DNA of 64,000 nt from the NCBI GenBank assembly GCA_964276095.1, contig CAXYDR010000001.1, positions 1,116,001-1,180,000 of the forward strand, written 5' to 3'. This DNA is from GCA-2733415 sp964276095 (GTDB lineage: Bacteria; Bacteroidota; Bacteroidia; Flavobacteriales; Flavobacteriaceae). Position 1 is the first letter of the stretch, and each line of letters starts with the position of its first letter. This document shows, piece after piece, positions 19,262 through 28,867 of this stretch. The position numbers were made by a program, and so were the translations under genes. The notes under the pieces are model-generated. The model was given only the letters and a program-made list of their open reading frames with translations, was not told the origin of the DNA and made no database searches.

Positions 19262-20352
19262 TAATAAAATTCCAAGTGAGTATTTGGTTCATCTAAATGC
19301 TGGTCAATATATGCTTTTAATTTTTTGTATACTCTCATTTCTGGATAAACCATTACCTTAATAGTATATGCAGACCATTCGTTAAAATCAATATAATAAG
19401 CTCCTTGGTATTCTTTAACAACATTTTGAATATGCTCTGGTAACTGTTGGGTTTGACGTTGATTTTCAAAATGAATTCTACAATATTTTGGTTTACCCGA
19501 AAAATAACTAAACGCCAATATGTGATCATAAAAACCGAACAAATTACTCAAAGGGAGCAATATAGTAATGAAATAAATTACAATTATTTTGTAATTATCA
19601 AACGTAAACAATTGATTAGTTGTGATTTTGCTTTTATAAAAAACTAAAAACAGTGTTGACACATTAAATACCGTTAATGGCATAACTGCATAGCCAAAAT
19701 CAGCTTTTAAAAAAGTAACAATAATCATAAGGTGCATTATTGTAATCAACCAAATCCCTATTTTTCTAGTTTTTATAAACAATAGCATCAATCCAAAACC
19801 AGCTTCTAAAAATGGAATCGCATAAGTAAAACAAACCCTCATCCAATAGGGAACAAACGGAATTCGTTTATTTAATCCGTGTAACCATTTTTCAAAAAAT
19901 ATATCATTGTATTTGTGTGCTCCACTCCAAAAATAAGTGCCGATAAAAATCCATAATAAGCATTTATTAGCAGTAATGTTTTTACCATTAAAAATACTTA
20001 ATGCAAAAACAACAAAAATTATTTCGAAAAAAAAAGGTTGCAATCTATTTTGGTCTAACAAACACCAATACAAATAAATTAATATAACCGGCGCAGATAC
20101 AATCCATTTAGGTTTTATCACAAAAAACAGGAAAGAGCTTATAAAAACACCTATTAACACAAAATCTATACTTTTATTTGGTACAGGAATTCCATCAAAA
20201 ATAGAGGCCAGAGGAAAATTTCTTTCTGAAAACCACAAACTCCAAGACATTAACATTGTAGAAATAAAAGCAACAAAAGCTAACAATCGTATTACTGCTA
20301 GATTATCCTTTTTAAAAAATTGAAGCATATAGGGATTACCTTTTTTTAGCAT
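19261..20352 (-). CDS. Polytopic membrane protein, HTTM/DoxX-like
   Basis: The 363-residue protein has about nine hydrophobic segments and a soluble C-terminal tail of about 75 residues. The segment IGTYFWSGAHKYNDIFFEKWL, followed by a membrane helix with FLEAGFGLMLLF, resembles the HTTM and DoxX/MauE-like families; I cannot choose between them. The tail contains YYIDFNEWSAY. An alternative start at Met 9 (complement of 20326-20328) would trim eight residues. It is coupled to the acyltransferase gene and diverges from the PHM-like/Sco pair, so a link to copper or redox work is possible but unproven. Confidence 0.6.
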   Translation of the reverse strand: MLKKGNPYMLQFFKKDNLAVIRLLAFVAFISTMLMSWSLWFSERNFPLASIFDGIPVPNKSIDFVLIGVFISSFLFFVIKPKWIVSAPVILIYLYWCLLDQNRLQPFFFEIIFVVFALSIFNGKNITANKCLLWIFIGTYFWSGAHKYNDIFFEKWLHGLNKRIPFVPYWMRVCFTYAIPFLEAGFGLMLLFIKTRKIGIWLITIMHLMIIVTFLKADFGYAVMPLTVFNVSTLFLVFYKSKITTNQLFTFDNYKIIVIYFITILLPLSNLFGFYDHILAFSYFSGKPKYCRIHFENQRQTQQLPEHIQNVVKEYQGAYYIDFNEWSAYTIKVMVYPEMRVYKKLKAYIDQHLDEPNTHLEFY

Positions 20353-20383
20353 ATAAAAGTAAAAAAAACTTTGAAAAAAGTAG

Positions 20384-20391
20384 TACTTTTG
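20384..20391 (+). promoter_or_regulatory. Promoter -7 box of the PHM-like gene (TACTTTTG)
   Basis: TACTTTTG matches TAnnTTTG and lies 20-27 bp before the TTG start at 20411. It supports that start, because no in-frame ATG exists near it. Confidence 0.55.
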
Positions 20392-20410
20392 AGTTATAAA
20401 ATATTTTGTT

Positions 20411-21553
20411 TTGAAAAAATGTTATAAAATTATCTTTATTGTATTTTGTTCACTAATCGTTTTTGGAACAATATATTACATTTCATTATCCAATAGGCAT
20501 CAAGCAATAATTAAAACTCGGTTATTACACTCACTACATATAATCGATCCTGATTGGTCAAAAAATACAACTGCAGAAAACATACAACTTACATCTCCTT
20601 CTTTTTTAATAGATAATATTTACAAATCTATGGAAGGCCCCAAAGCAAGTACCTTCTTTACATTAGCACCCGAAAAAGATGAATTAAACTGGATGACAGG
20701 CTATGCTGTAAAGGCATTAAACCCTATAACTAACAAACAACTTTCTAATGATTTGGTATGTCATTTTAATATTGATTATCAAGATCAAGAACATCACGGC
20801 AAATGGAATTTATTAGAACGTGTAAACAAACAATATCCAAGGCTACTATCATTATCACACGGAATTGAAAGTATCAAATTCCCTGAAGGATTTGGTTACC
20901 CTTTTTTTAGTAATGAAAAATTCTTTATCACCACCCAAGCATTAAATCATAATATTACTGATTCTATATTTAATATAAAACATGATATTAAGATAACATA
21001 TACCGCAAAAAAAACATTGAAACCATTATATCCAAAAACCATTTATATGATGCTTCCTTTTGATATGGATGTCATTGATAAACCATTCAATCAAATTCCA
21101 GAAAACTCTTGTATTCCTGTAGAGACAAAAAATCATACCTATTTTAATAAAGCTGGAGGAACATTATCTGGCCATTGGAAGGTTTTTAAGGAAGAAAAGA
21201 AATACACTTATGATGCTACAGAACAATTCGCTATCAAGGATACAGTTACAGTTCATAAAATAGTACCGCATTTACACCCTTTTGCCAAGAAGTTTACTTT
21301 AATAGACAAAACTAATAATTCTATACTATACAGCTGTGATGTAGAAAATCATGAGAATAAAATTGGCTTAGCTAGCACTCCTGGTTTATCTAGCGAAAAA
21401 GGAATTGTTATGTATCCTACACATCAATATGAACTTGAATTAATTACTAATAATATATTAGATGAACCACAAGATATGATGGCTAGTCTGTTTTTGTTTT
21501 TTTATGATAAAGAATTAGATATAAAAATAAAAAAATACAATCATGAAAACTAA
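20411..21553 (+). CDS. PHM-like copper protein (peptidylglycine monooxygenase fold)
   Basis: The 380-residue protein starts with TTG, followed by an N-terminal membrane anchor (about residues 6-25). The rest reads like the two-domain copper type II ascorbate-dependent monooxygenase fold. FPEGFGYPFF and then TTQALNHNITDS (His 180) parallel the LPKGVGF and LQVHYGD blocks of PHM around its third CuH ligand. VCHFNIDY (Cys 117, His 118) stands where PHM has two adjacent His. In the second half, PHLHP (His 287 and 289) and Met 356/357 repeat the CuM HxH...Met layout with a near-canonical spacing of 67. The next gene, overlapping by 11 bp, is a Sco1 copper chaperone. Substrate unknown; the CH pair may mean altered chemistry. 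Confidence 0.7.
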   Translation: MKKCYKIIFIVFCSLIVFGTIYYISLSNRHQAIIKTRLLHSLHIIDPDWSKNTTAENIQLTSPSFLIDNIYKSMEGPKASTFFTLAPEKDELNWMTGYAVKALNPITNKQLSNDLVCHFNIDYQDQEHHGKWNLLERVNKQYPRLLSLSHGIESIKFPEGFGYPFFSNEKFFITTQALNHNITDSIFNIKHDIKITYTAKKTLKPLYPKTIYMMLPFDMDVIDKPFNQIPENSCIPVETKNHTYFNKAGGTLSGHWKVFKEEKKYTYDATEQFAIKDTVTVHKIVPHLHPFAKKFTLIDKTNNSILYSCDVENHENKIGLASTPGLSSEKGIVMYPTHQYELELITNNILDEPQDMMASLFLFFYDKELDIKIKKYNHEN

Positions 21554-22136
21554 TACCATCACATTACTCATTTTGATGCTGTTTGTTTCATGCACAAAAG
21601 AAAAAAAACTACCTATATTAAATAATTATATTGATGATAATGGAGTTAGTAAAAACTACTTAATAAATGATTACCACTTTACGACTCAGTTAGGTAAAGA
21701 ATTTACTGTAGAAAACACTAAGAACAAAGTATACATAGCTAATTTCTTTTTTACAAAATGCTCATCAATTTGCCCACCGATGCGTAAAAAATTAATTGAT
21801 ATTGCAACAACTATAGAAAATGAAAATTTTATATTAATATCTTATACCATAGACACCAAAAATGATTCTGTTTCTGTTTTGGGCAAATATTCCGATGGAA
21901 CTTTTATATCAAAAGACAAATGGTTTTTTTTAAAAGGATCACCTGAAGAACTAGCGTCAATTTCCAAAAAATTTAGGACAAGTTTTACTAAATATGAAAA
22001 ATCAAATGATTTTTACCATTCTAGCTATGTTGCTTTAGTAGATACTAAACAACAAATAAGAGGTTTTTATGATATTTTAAACAATGAAGCTGTTACGCTA
22101 TTAAAAGAAGATATTAATTTACTATTAAAGGAGTAG
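21543..22136 (+). CDS. Sco1/SenC family copper chaperone lipoprotein
   Basis: The 197-residue product has a lipoprotein signal peptide (LFVSC, Cys 17) and a thioredoxin-like domain with the copper-binding CSSIC pair (about residues 73-77) in NFFFTKCSSICPPM. The third ligand is the His in DFYHSSYVALVD (about 158). Sco proteins deliver copper to the CuA site of cytochrome oxidase or to other periplasmic copper enzymes. No oxidase gene is nearby. The 11-bp overlap with the PHM-like gene suggests that protein as the client. Its stop codon abuts the stop of the convergent MoxR gene with no base between them. Confidence 0.92.
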   Translation: MKTNTITLLILMLFVSCTKEKKLPILNNYIDDNGVSKNYLINDYHFTTQLGKEFTVENTKNKVYIANFFFTKCSSICPPMRKKLIDIATTIENENFILISYTIDTKNDSVSVLGKYSDGTFISKDKWFFLKGSPEELASISKKFRTSFTKYEKSNDFYHSSYVALVDTKQQIRGFYDILNNEAVTLLKEDINLLLKE

Positions 22137-23090
22137 TTAAAATAATCCTTTAATAATATCGTCCTTAGTAATACGCTCCGCTTCTGCTTTATAATTTTTA
22201 ATAATTCTATGACGCAGTACGCCTAGAGCGACAGCTTGAACATTTTCTATATCTGGAGAAAATTTCCCTTGTAGTGCTGCATCTGCTTTAGCTGCTAGTA
22301 TTAAATTTTGAGAAGCTCTTGGACCTGCTCCCCAATCAATGTATTGTTTTACTTGTTCTGGAGCAGCTTCACTTCCAGGACGGGTTTTACCAACCAACCT
22401 TACTGCATATTCAACAACATTATCTGCAACTGGAATTCTTCGTACTAACCTTTGAATATCAATAATCTCTTTAGCATCTAAAAGCTTATTAACTTGCACT
22501 GAAACATCCGAAGTTGTATTTTTAACTACATTCACCTCTTCATCAAAAGTTGGGTATGTTAACTCAACAGCAAACATAAACCGGTCTAACTGCGCTTCTG
22601 GTAAAGGATACGTTCCTTCTTGTTCTATTGGGTTTTGAGTTGCCAAAACAAAATATGGCAATTCTAATTGATAACGATTACCAGCAACAGTAACTGATTT
22701 TTCTTGCATTGCTTCTAATAACGCTGCTTGAGTTTTTGGGGGCGTTCTGTTAATCTCATCTGCTAAAATAATGTTTCCAAAAATTGGTCCTTTAACAAAC
22801 TTGAATTCCCTATTATTATCCAATACTTCACTCCCTAAAATATCAGAGGGCATTAAATCTGGCGTAAATTGTATACGTTTAAAATCTAGTCCTAAAGTTT
22901 GGGCTAGGGTATTCACCATAAGTGTTTTTGCTAGACCAGGAACACCTACTAACAGTACATGACCTCCAGAAAAAATAGCTAATAATATCTGATCAATAAC
23001 AGCATCTTGTCCAACAATAACTTTAGCAATTTCTTGCTTAAGTTGTTTGTGTTTTTCTACAAGTAGATTTATCGCTGTTACATCTGACAT
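22137..23090 (-). CDS. MoxR-family AAA ATPase
   Basis: The 317-residue protein has Walker A GVPGLAKT (about residues 53-60), Walker B ILADEINR, the sensor-1 block VLATQNPIEQEGTYPLPEAQ and DRFMF, all typical of the MoxR class. These ATPases act as chaperone-like activators, often together with vWA proteins. No DUF58 or vWA gene follows here, because the convergent Sco gene abuts it. It is the last gene of a run with three periplasmic folding factors, 3 bp after the SurA-like gene. Confidence 0.93.
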   Translation of the reverse strand: MSDVTAINLLVEKHKQLKQEIAKVIVGQDAVIDQILLAIFSGGHVLLVGVPGLAKTLMVNTLAQTLGLDFKRIQFTPDLMPSDILGSEVLDNNREFKFVKGPIFGNIILADEINRTPPKTQAALLEAMQEKSVTVAGNRYQLELPYFVLATQNPIEQEGTYPLPEAQLDRFMFAVELTYPTFDEEVNVVKNTTSDVSVQVNKLLDAKEIIDIQRLVRRIPVADNVVEYAVRLVGKTRPGSEAAPEQVKQYIDWGAGPRASQNLILAAKADAALQGKFSPDIENVQAVALGVLRHRIIKNYKAEAERITKDDIIKGLF

Positions 23091-23093
23091 ATA

Positions 23094-24488
23094 TTATTTT
23101 TTTAACCAATTATTAGTGTACTCACAATCTCTATATTCCCCAGTGATTTTAATGTAGGTATCTTTAATTTTTTCTTCTTGCCATTCAGCTACTGCTCTAA
23201 TTTGCTTTTCTTTTAAAGCTAATTCTTTAATTTTCAAGAAATCTTTCCCGTATTCAGCTACATGTTCTTCCTTTTTGTCACTAACCATTAATAACTTGTA
23301 AAAAGCTTTTCCTGATCTATCGTATTCTAACACAGGGTTAGATACTATTCCTTCTTGAAGATTAATTACTTGAGAATATAATGATGGATCCATTTTTGTT
23401 AATTCAAAATTATGATCATAAGTTTCAGGGTTTCTTAATTTCCCTCCATCAAACTTTGTTTCTTTTTCATCAGAAAATTCTAAAGCAGCTTTTTGGAATG
23501 TTATTTCTTTATCAATAATTCTTTTTCTGATTGTATCTGCTAATTTTTTAGCTTCTTCTAAGTTAACGTTAGAAATATTTGGCCTTAATAATATATGACG
23601 TACATCTACTTCCTGCCCTCTAACTTGATCAACCATTAAAATATGATATCCATGATCTGATTTAAATGGCTCAGAAATTTCCCCAGCTTCTAAACTGAAA
23701 GCAGCTTCTCTAAACTCTTTTACAAACCTTGGTTTTTTACGGTGAATTGTATACTTCCCTCCTGTTGGTCTAGACCCTTCATCTTTAGAGTATAAAACGG
23801 CTTTAGAGGCAAAACTTGCTCCGTTCTCTAACACATCAGCCTTGAATTGTTTTAACTGATCAATTACTTTATCAATTTCTGCTTGTGGAGTTTTTGGCTT
23901 AATTACAATTTGTGATACTTTTAATTCAGCTCCAAAAGTAGGACGATCCTCATTAGGTATTTCGTTAAAAAACGAATACACTTCTTCAGGACTCACCTCT
24001 ACTTCTTCAACAATTTTTCTTGTCATTTGACCAGCAAGCTTGTTTGTTTTTATTAAGTCAAATAACTCTTTTCTAAAAGCAACTTCATCATCCTTTTTAT
24101 AGAACTTCAAGACTTTTTCCATGTCACCTCCTACTTGAGATTTCATATAGTTTATTTGCTGATTAACAGTACTTTCAACCTCATCATTGGAAACTGTTAT
24201 ACTGTCTTGAATAGCATGATGAGCATATAATTTATCTTCAAGTAATTTACCCATGACATTACATCGTGTAAAATCTTCAGTAGATACTCCTTGACTTTTT
24301 AATTCTACAAACATTTTATCAACGTCAGAATCTAACACAACATATTCCCCAACAACTGCAGCAACACCATCAATTTTTACTTTTTTCTCTTGTGCAGAAA
24401 CACATGTGGTAAAAACTAATAATATAGCTAAACTATTAATTGTAAATTTCAAATTCTTTATTCTGTATTGCATCTTTTCTAACATCAA
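23094..24488 (-). CDS. SurA-like periplasmic peptidylprolyl isomerase
   Basis: The 464-residue protein has a signal peptide, a SurA-type N-terminal helical domain (IDGVAAVVGEYVVLDSDVDKM), and two parvulin domains (about residues 185-285 and 290-390; SQIVIKPKTP, GYHILMVDQVRGQEVDVRHILLRP). SurA delivers outer-membrane proteins to the Bam complex. The first ATG overlaps the upstream gene by 53 bp; the Met at 24473 (MQYRIKNLKFTINSLA) gives a cleaner signal peptide and is as likely. It sits between a PpiC-like lipoprotein gene and moxR in one operon. Confidence 0.9.
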   Translation of the reverse strand: MMLEKMQYRIKNLKFTINSLAILLVFTTCVSAQEKKVKIDGVAAVVGEYVVLDSDVDKMFVELKSQGVSTEDFTRCNVMGKLLEDKLYAHHAIQDSITVSNDEVESTVNQQINYMKSQVGGDMEKVLKFYKKDDEVAFRKELFDLIKTNKLAGQMTRKIVEEVEVSPEEVYSFFNEIPNEDRPTFGAELKVSQIVIKPKTPQAEIDKVIDQLKQFKADVLENGASFASKAVLYSKDEGSRPTGGKYTIHRKKPRFVKEFREAAFSLEAGEISEPFKSDHGYHILMVDQVRGQEVDVRHILLRPNISNVNLEEAKKLADTIRKRIIDKEITFQKAALEFSDEKETKFDGGKLRNPETYDHNFELTKMDPSLYSQVINLQEGIVSNPVLEYDRSGKAFYKLLMVSDKKEEHVAEYGKDFLKIKELALKEKQIRAVAEWQEEKIKDTYIKITGEYRDCEYTNNWLKK

Positions 24489-25296
24489 TTTCTAATTGCT
24501 TAATCAGCTTTAATTTCCTTTTATTAAGAATAATTTGTTCTAAAGTTTGTTCCACATATTTTTGTGGCGCCTGTTCATTTCTTTTTAACAAATCATTTAC
24601 TCGCACCAAATATACTCTTATTGAATCTTCAAATTGTAAAAAATTAGATTTTTTTAACAGTTGTATATTCTTTGGTGTATTTATTATTGGCAATGTTTTA
24701 AGAACAAGTGATTTCTTTATCCATAAAGAATCGTTTAACATGAAAGAATTAAATTGTATCGAAAGAGAATCTAACACAACTTTATCATCATCATCAAAGC
24801 GTTTAAACTTCTCTTTTATACTTTTAAAATCATTATAATCTTTCTTTAAGCATATATACCTATACTTTAATAATTCCTCATTAAGCTTAAAGTTTTGCTT
24901 AGAATATTTATATAATGTATCAAACTCTGATTTAGTAATTACAGTATCTAATTGCTTTGTAATTAAAGCGTCTAAATAAGCGTTGGAATACAACTCTAAC
25001 TTATAATCTTGCGCCAATTGCTCAAATGTTTCTAATTTTGACTCATCTAAGTTAAGTGTAGCATGTTGTTTTAACAATTGCTTTGTTGCCCAGTTATTAA
25101 TGTATTGATTTGCGAAAAGGGTACTATCCTTTTCTGATAGGTCTTCTGGTAAATGTTTTATAAAATCTGATTCATATAAATGCACATCATTAACCCTTGC
25201 AATTGATTTCTCCTCCTCTTTTTTCTCAAAAAAAGCACATGAACAAACCGTAAATAGCAATAAACTTAATAATAAATATTTATACATCCTCATCAT
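24436..25296 (-). CDS. PpiC/SurA-related lipoprotein without a recognisable isomerase domain
   Basis: The 286-residue product has a lipobox (VCSC, Cys about 20) and then KKEEEKSIARVNDVHLYESDF, which resembles the SurA N-terminal segment. The rest is helix-rich and charged, with no parvulin motif visible. It lies 5 bp after the 638-residue PPIase gene and overlaps the SurA-like gene, so all three are co-translated or nearly so. It is probably a chaperone-only member of the family working with its neighbours on outer-membrane protein assembly; that role is inferred from context. Confidence 0.72.
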   Translation of the reverse strand: MMRMYKYLLLSLLLFTVCSCAFFEKKEEEKSIARVNDVHLYESDFIKHLPEDLSEKDSTLFANQYINNWATKQLLKQHATLNLDESKLETFEQLAQDYKLELYSNAYLDALITKQLDTVITKSEFDTLYKYSKQNFKLNEELLKYRYICLKKDYNDFKSIKEKFKRFDDDDKVVLDSLSIQFNSFMLNDSLWIKKSLVLKTLPIINTPKNIQLLKKSNFLQFEDSIRVYLVRVNDLLKRNEQAPQKYVEQTLEQIILNKRKLKLIKQLEIDVRKDAIQNKEFEIYN

Positions 25297-25301
25297 CCTA
25301 C

Positions 25302-27218
25302 TTACAATGTTTTCCTAACAGATTCCAGTACTGATTTATTAACCTCTACTTTATATTTTGATGCTAATTTCAACAACCATTTTTTTTCAATTTGAGTTTG
25401 ATAATCATTTATAACTCTTCCTTTAACTTCTTTAAATGATTTTTGTTTCGGTAATACTTCTTTTATTCCTTTTACAACCACAAATTGATTATTGTGCTTA
25501 TAAATTTTAGAAACACATATATCTGATTTATATTTTTTTGGTAATTCCTTATCCGTTAATTCATACAATCCTTCAGAAACTACACTATTTTTTTCTAGTT
25601 CTTTTAATTGCATTAATGTTATATCCGTTTTTAAGAGTCTTCTAACATTTTTTGCAGTTTTTTTAGTTTCACTCGTCACTACAACTGCTTCAATTCTTTT
25701 TTTCCAAAAATAATCAGCTTTATTATTATCATAATACTTCTTTAATCCAATTGTATCTGTTTTTGATTTTTTCCAAATTTCTTGCTCCATTAATTCAAAT
25801 AATAACAATCCTTCTCTGTATTCTTGAACGATATTTTTAAACTCTGGATATTCCGATTCTAAATTTTCATTATGATAATTATATATTGTTGAGTTTATAA
25901 AATCATTATAACTAGCCGATACAATATCTTTCATCACAGTTATGTTTTTATATGCTCGTAACTTTGAAGATAAATACTTATAATACTCTAAGTAACTAAG
26001 TTTCTCTCCTGCAAAAGTTGCCAGTGTATTTTTGTACATTTCATTAGCAGAATTCCAGTTTCCTTTAATGAATTCAGGATTTACCACTTTTAATAATTCT
26101 TCTTTCAAACTAACTGTCTCTGAAAAATCATATCTCTTTTTAAGGTTATTGTAAAACCTATCATTAACAATTTTTGACCTTGAGTCTTTTTTTACTTTTT
26201 GTTCTAGAGTTGACCTTAGTTCATTAAAGCTATGTAATTCATGCTTTTTAATCAACTTAATTATATGCCATCCGAATTTAGTCTTTATAGGTTTTGAAAC
26301 TTCTCCTTCTACCTCAATTGCAAATGCAGCATTTTCAAATTCTAAATGCCCCAACTTCCCTGCTCCAAAACGTTTTAACTTCCCTCCGTTTCTAGCAGAA
26401 TTTTTATCATCAGAAAATTGTTTTGCCAAATCAGAGAATGAACTTCCTTCATTAACTTTAGTCCATAACTCATTAATTCTTTCCTCTGGTGAAGAAGTAA
26501 TTTTATCATTGTTATTGGCAATCATTATGTGAGCAACTGTTACTTCTCCTTGAGACTTCCTTTTATCAATAACATTTAAAATATGGAATCCGAACTTAGT
26601 CCTGAATGGCATAGATATTTCGCCAACATTAGTATTGTATGCAGTGTTTTCAAAAGAATACACCATTTTAAATGCATTAAAATAACCTAATGACTCACCA
26701 TGAATTGTTTTTCCATTATGAGCTGATTTCATAATTGATTCAAAACTATCTTTTAAAGCACTGTTTCTATATGCTATAACTTGATTATAAGCTTTCAGAC
26801 TATCAGTAGGTGAAGCATTTTCATCAACCATAACTAGTATATGATTTACACTAACCTCATTTACAGTTCTCTCATATGCTTCTTTTAAAAGCTTATCATT
26901 GATTTTAGTATCTGTTAAATATTTTTTAGCCAATTGTCTTCTATAAGATTCTAATTCATTTATATATATTTTTTCTTTATCCAACCCTAAAGCATAAGCC
27001 TCTTCTAACTTTAATTTGTAGTTTACATAAAGTTTTAAATATTCGTCTACGTCCTTTTGTTTTTCATCTTGAACTAGGTCTATATTTTTATTATAAACTC
27101 GAGAAAACTCTTCTGTAGTAACCGCTGTATTGTTTACAGTAAATAATACCTCTTGATTTTGAGAGAATACAGTGTTAAAAAAAAGTACTGTTAATATTGA
27201 AAAAAAAGTTAACTTCAT
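25302..27218 (-). CDS. Periplasmic peptidylprolyl isomerase with two parvulin domains
   Basis: The protein is 638 residues from the chosen start. It has a signal peptide (MKLTFFSILTVLFFNTVFSQ), a helical N-domain, then two PpiC-type domains (about 115-215 and 220-325; VNHILVMVDE, FGFHILNVIDKR, VAHIMIANN, FGWHIIKLIKKHE), and a long C-terminal part of about 300 residues with a weaker third repeat. The ORF can be extended to 27251, but a TTTG-N19-TACTTTTG promoter (27253-27283) would start transcription near 27246, so the ATG at 27218 is preferred. It is the first gene of the folding-factor/MoxR operon. Confidence 0.88.
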   Translation of the reverse strand: MKLTFFSILTVLFFNTVFSQNQEVLFTVNNTAVTTEEFSRVYNKNIDLVQDEKQKDVDEYLKLYVNYKLKLEEAYALGLDKEKIYINELESYRRQLAKKYLTDTKINDKLLKEAYERTVNEVSVNHILVMVDENASPTDSLKAYNQVIAYRNSALKDSFESIMKSAHNGKTIHGESLGYFNAFKMVYSFENTAYNTNVGEISMPFRTKFGFHILNVIDKRKSQGEVTVAHIMIANNNDKITSSPEERINELWTKVNEGSSFSDLAKQFSDDKNSARNGGKLKRFGAGKLGHLEFENAAFAIEVEGEVSKPIKTKFGWHIIKLIKKHELHSFNELRSTLEQKVKKDSRSKIVNDRFYNNLKKRYDFSETVSLKEELLKVVNPEFIKGNWNSANEMYKNTLATFAGEKLSYLEYYKYLSSKLRAYKNITVMKDIVSASYNDFINSTIYNYHNENLESEYPEFKNIVQEYREGLLLFELMEQEIWKKSKTDTIGLKKYYDNNKADYFWKKRIEAVVVTSETKKTAKNVRRLLKTDITLMQLKELEKNSVVSEGLYELTDKELPKKYKSDICVSKIYKHNNQFVVVKGIKEVLPKQKSFKEVKGRVINDYQTQIEKKWLLKLASKYKVEVNKSVLESVRKTL

Positions 27219-27252
27219 GATAGACTCGGATTGTTTATAATATTGTTTCAAA

Positions 27253-27283
27253 CAAAAGTAACAATATTAACGTTTAAACCAAA
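27253..27283 (-). promoter_or_regulatory. Promoter of the PPIase-MoxR operon
   Basis: On the minus strand TTTG (27280-27283) and TACTTTTG (27253-27260) are separated by 19 bp, an exact fit to the flavobacterial -33/-7 consensus. The start point near 27246 lies upstream of the ATG at 27218, and too close to 27251 for that codon to be used. Confidence 0.75.
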
Positions 27284-27298
27284 CTGTTATTGTTGCAT

Positions 27299-27330
27299 AA
27301 AAAAGCCAATACAACAATGTTATATTGGCT
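27299..27330 (-). terminator. Intrinsic terminator after the curli-linked lipoprotein gene
   Basis: The stem AGCCAATA / TATTGGCT with an 11-nt loop is followed on the minus strand by a T6 run. It lies 23 bp beyond the stop at 27353 and ends the csgF-csgG-lipoprotein unit. Confidence 0.85.
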
Positions 27331-27352
27331 AATAGTATTTAATATCCTTAAT

Positions 27353-28852
27353 CTATTCCCAATCGGGCATATTTGCATTTGATATATACAAATCTCTAAG
27401 CATTGTATTTGATGAATTGACTTTATAAATTTGGTTTTCAGATACTCCATCATTAGAAGTATATGTAAATATTATTTCTGATTCATTTGGAGAGAAACGC
27501 GGATCTAAATCGAGAAAACCAAAAGGCTTATTTACTGACATATCTGTACTCACAGTACTTATCAAATCATAAACAAATATATGAGTATTTAATTGCCTAT
27601 AAGTTTCACTTTCAAATCCGGATACATCATAAGTATATAATAATCTATTTCCATTAACAGAAAACTCTAATCCTCCAGCTGCTCCACTAACTGCAGACAA
27701 AATGTTATCAATAATAACACCTGCCATATTAATAGTATATATTGATACACCATAACCATCAGTATCATTTGTTTTTAGTGCTATTTTTGTTCCATCTGAA
27801 CTCCAAGAGCATTCTGTAATCAACTTACCATCGACAGTTTGATACACCATACTTAACCCCGTACCATCTTTATTAATTTGATATAGTTTATCAAAATTGG
27901 TATATAATATTTTATTCCCATCAGCTGACCATGAATAATCTACCCACTTATGATTGAATCCAGCAATAGGGACCGTACTAGTAACCTGACTTACATTAGA
28001 ACCATCAGCATTCATGGAAAATATATGAGTCTCCCCACCTACTCCTCTTAAAAAAGCAACTAATGAATTTATAGCTGTTTTTCTTGGTCTCCAGCTATTC
28101 ATATTTTCACTGGTAAGTTTTTGTTCAATAATAGTATCTCCTACTGAGTCTTCAGCTGAATAGATTACATCATTACCATTTTCATTCCTAACAAACAATA
28201 TTAGCCCAGCTGGAACATTTTTAGTTGTAAACGATCGTACCTCACTTAAAACATCCGCATTAAAACCATCATTAACTGTTATTTGCCAAAAATAATTGGT
28301 ATTATATTTCAAGCCACCAATTGTATATGTAGTTTCAGAAATGTCTTCATAAGTCTGTATTTCTGATGTATCACCATCTCTAATTTCTAAAGCATACACT
28401 AAAGGATCATCGTCAGCATCTATAGCGCTCCATCCAAAAGTTAAATTTATTTCATTGTCATTGCTAGAGTCAGAAGGACTTATTAACATTAATGAAGTTG
28501 GTTCCGAATTATTAGAATCATCATTAGACATTTCAAAAACTGTACTTACACTTGTACCACTTATTACAGAAACTCCTTGAAAATTTGTTAATAATTCATC
28601 TTTAGCAGCTTTTACTGAATAATCTCCAGCAATCAAATTAGACAATGTAAATTCTCCATTAGCATTAGTAAACACAGTACTTGTAGTAGGACTAGTTGAA
28701 ATTTTCGCATTCTCTATTGGGGTATTATCTCCTCTATTTACTACTTTACCTGTTATATTTCCAAAGCTAACTACAGCTATTTCTTCCTCACTACAACCTA
28801 AAAATGTAGCTATTACAAGAACTAGACTTCCTTTTAATATTTTTTGTATCAT
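27353..28852 (-). CDS. Lipoprotein with carboxypeptidase-regulatory, FnIII-like and TolB-type propeller domains
   Basis: The 499-residue product has a lipobox (FLGC, Cys about 20). Next comes a CarboxypepD_reg-like domain (about 30-110; GNITGKVVNRGDNTPIENA, GEFTLSNLIAGDYSVKA), then a fibronectin III-like domain (about 120-210; YALEIRDGDTSEIQTYED, NTNYFWQITVNDG), then WD40/PD40 propeller repeats (about 215-490; DYSWSADGNKILYTN, ECSWSSDGTKIALK). It lies 15 bp after csgG on the same strand and before a terminator, so it belongs to the curli unit. A surface-exposed role in fibre assembly is possible but not shown. Confidence 0.8.
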   Translation of the reverse strand: MIQKILKGSLVLVIATFLGCSEEEIAVVSFGNITGKVVNRGDNTPIENAKISTSPTTSTVFTNANGEFTLSNLIAGDYSVKAAKDELLTNFQGVSVISGTSVSTVFEMSNDDSNNSEPTSLMLISPSDSSNDNEINLTFGWSAIDADDDPLVYALEIRDGDTSEIQTYEDISETTYTIGGLKYNTNYFWQITVNDGFNADVLSEVRSFTTKNVPAGLILFVRNENGNDVIYSAEDSVGDTIIEQKLTSENMNSWRPRKTAINSLVAFLRGVGGETHIFSMNADGSNVSQVTSTVPIAGFNHKWVDYSWSADGNKILYTNFDKLYQINKDGTGLSMVYQTVDGKLITECSWSSDGTKIALKTNDTDGYGVSIYTINMAGVIIDNILSAVSGAAGGLEFSVNGNRLLYTYDVSGFESETYRQLNTHIFVYDLISTVSTDMSVNKPFGFLDLDPRFSPNESEIIFTYTSNDGVSENQIYKVNSSNTMLRDLYISNANMPDWE

Positions 28853-28867
28853 AACTATATTTTTAAA

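Noticed and set aside
22137..23090. A MoxR/Bat aerotolerance operon
   Set aside because: No DUF58, BatA or BatD gene follows; the convergent Sco gene abuts the end of moxR.
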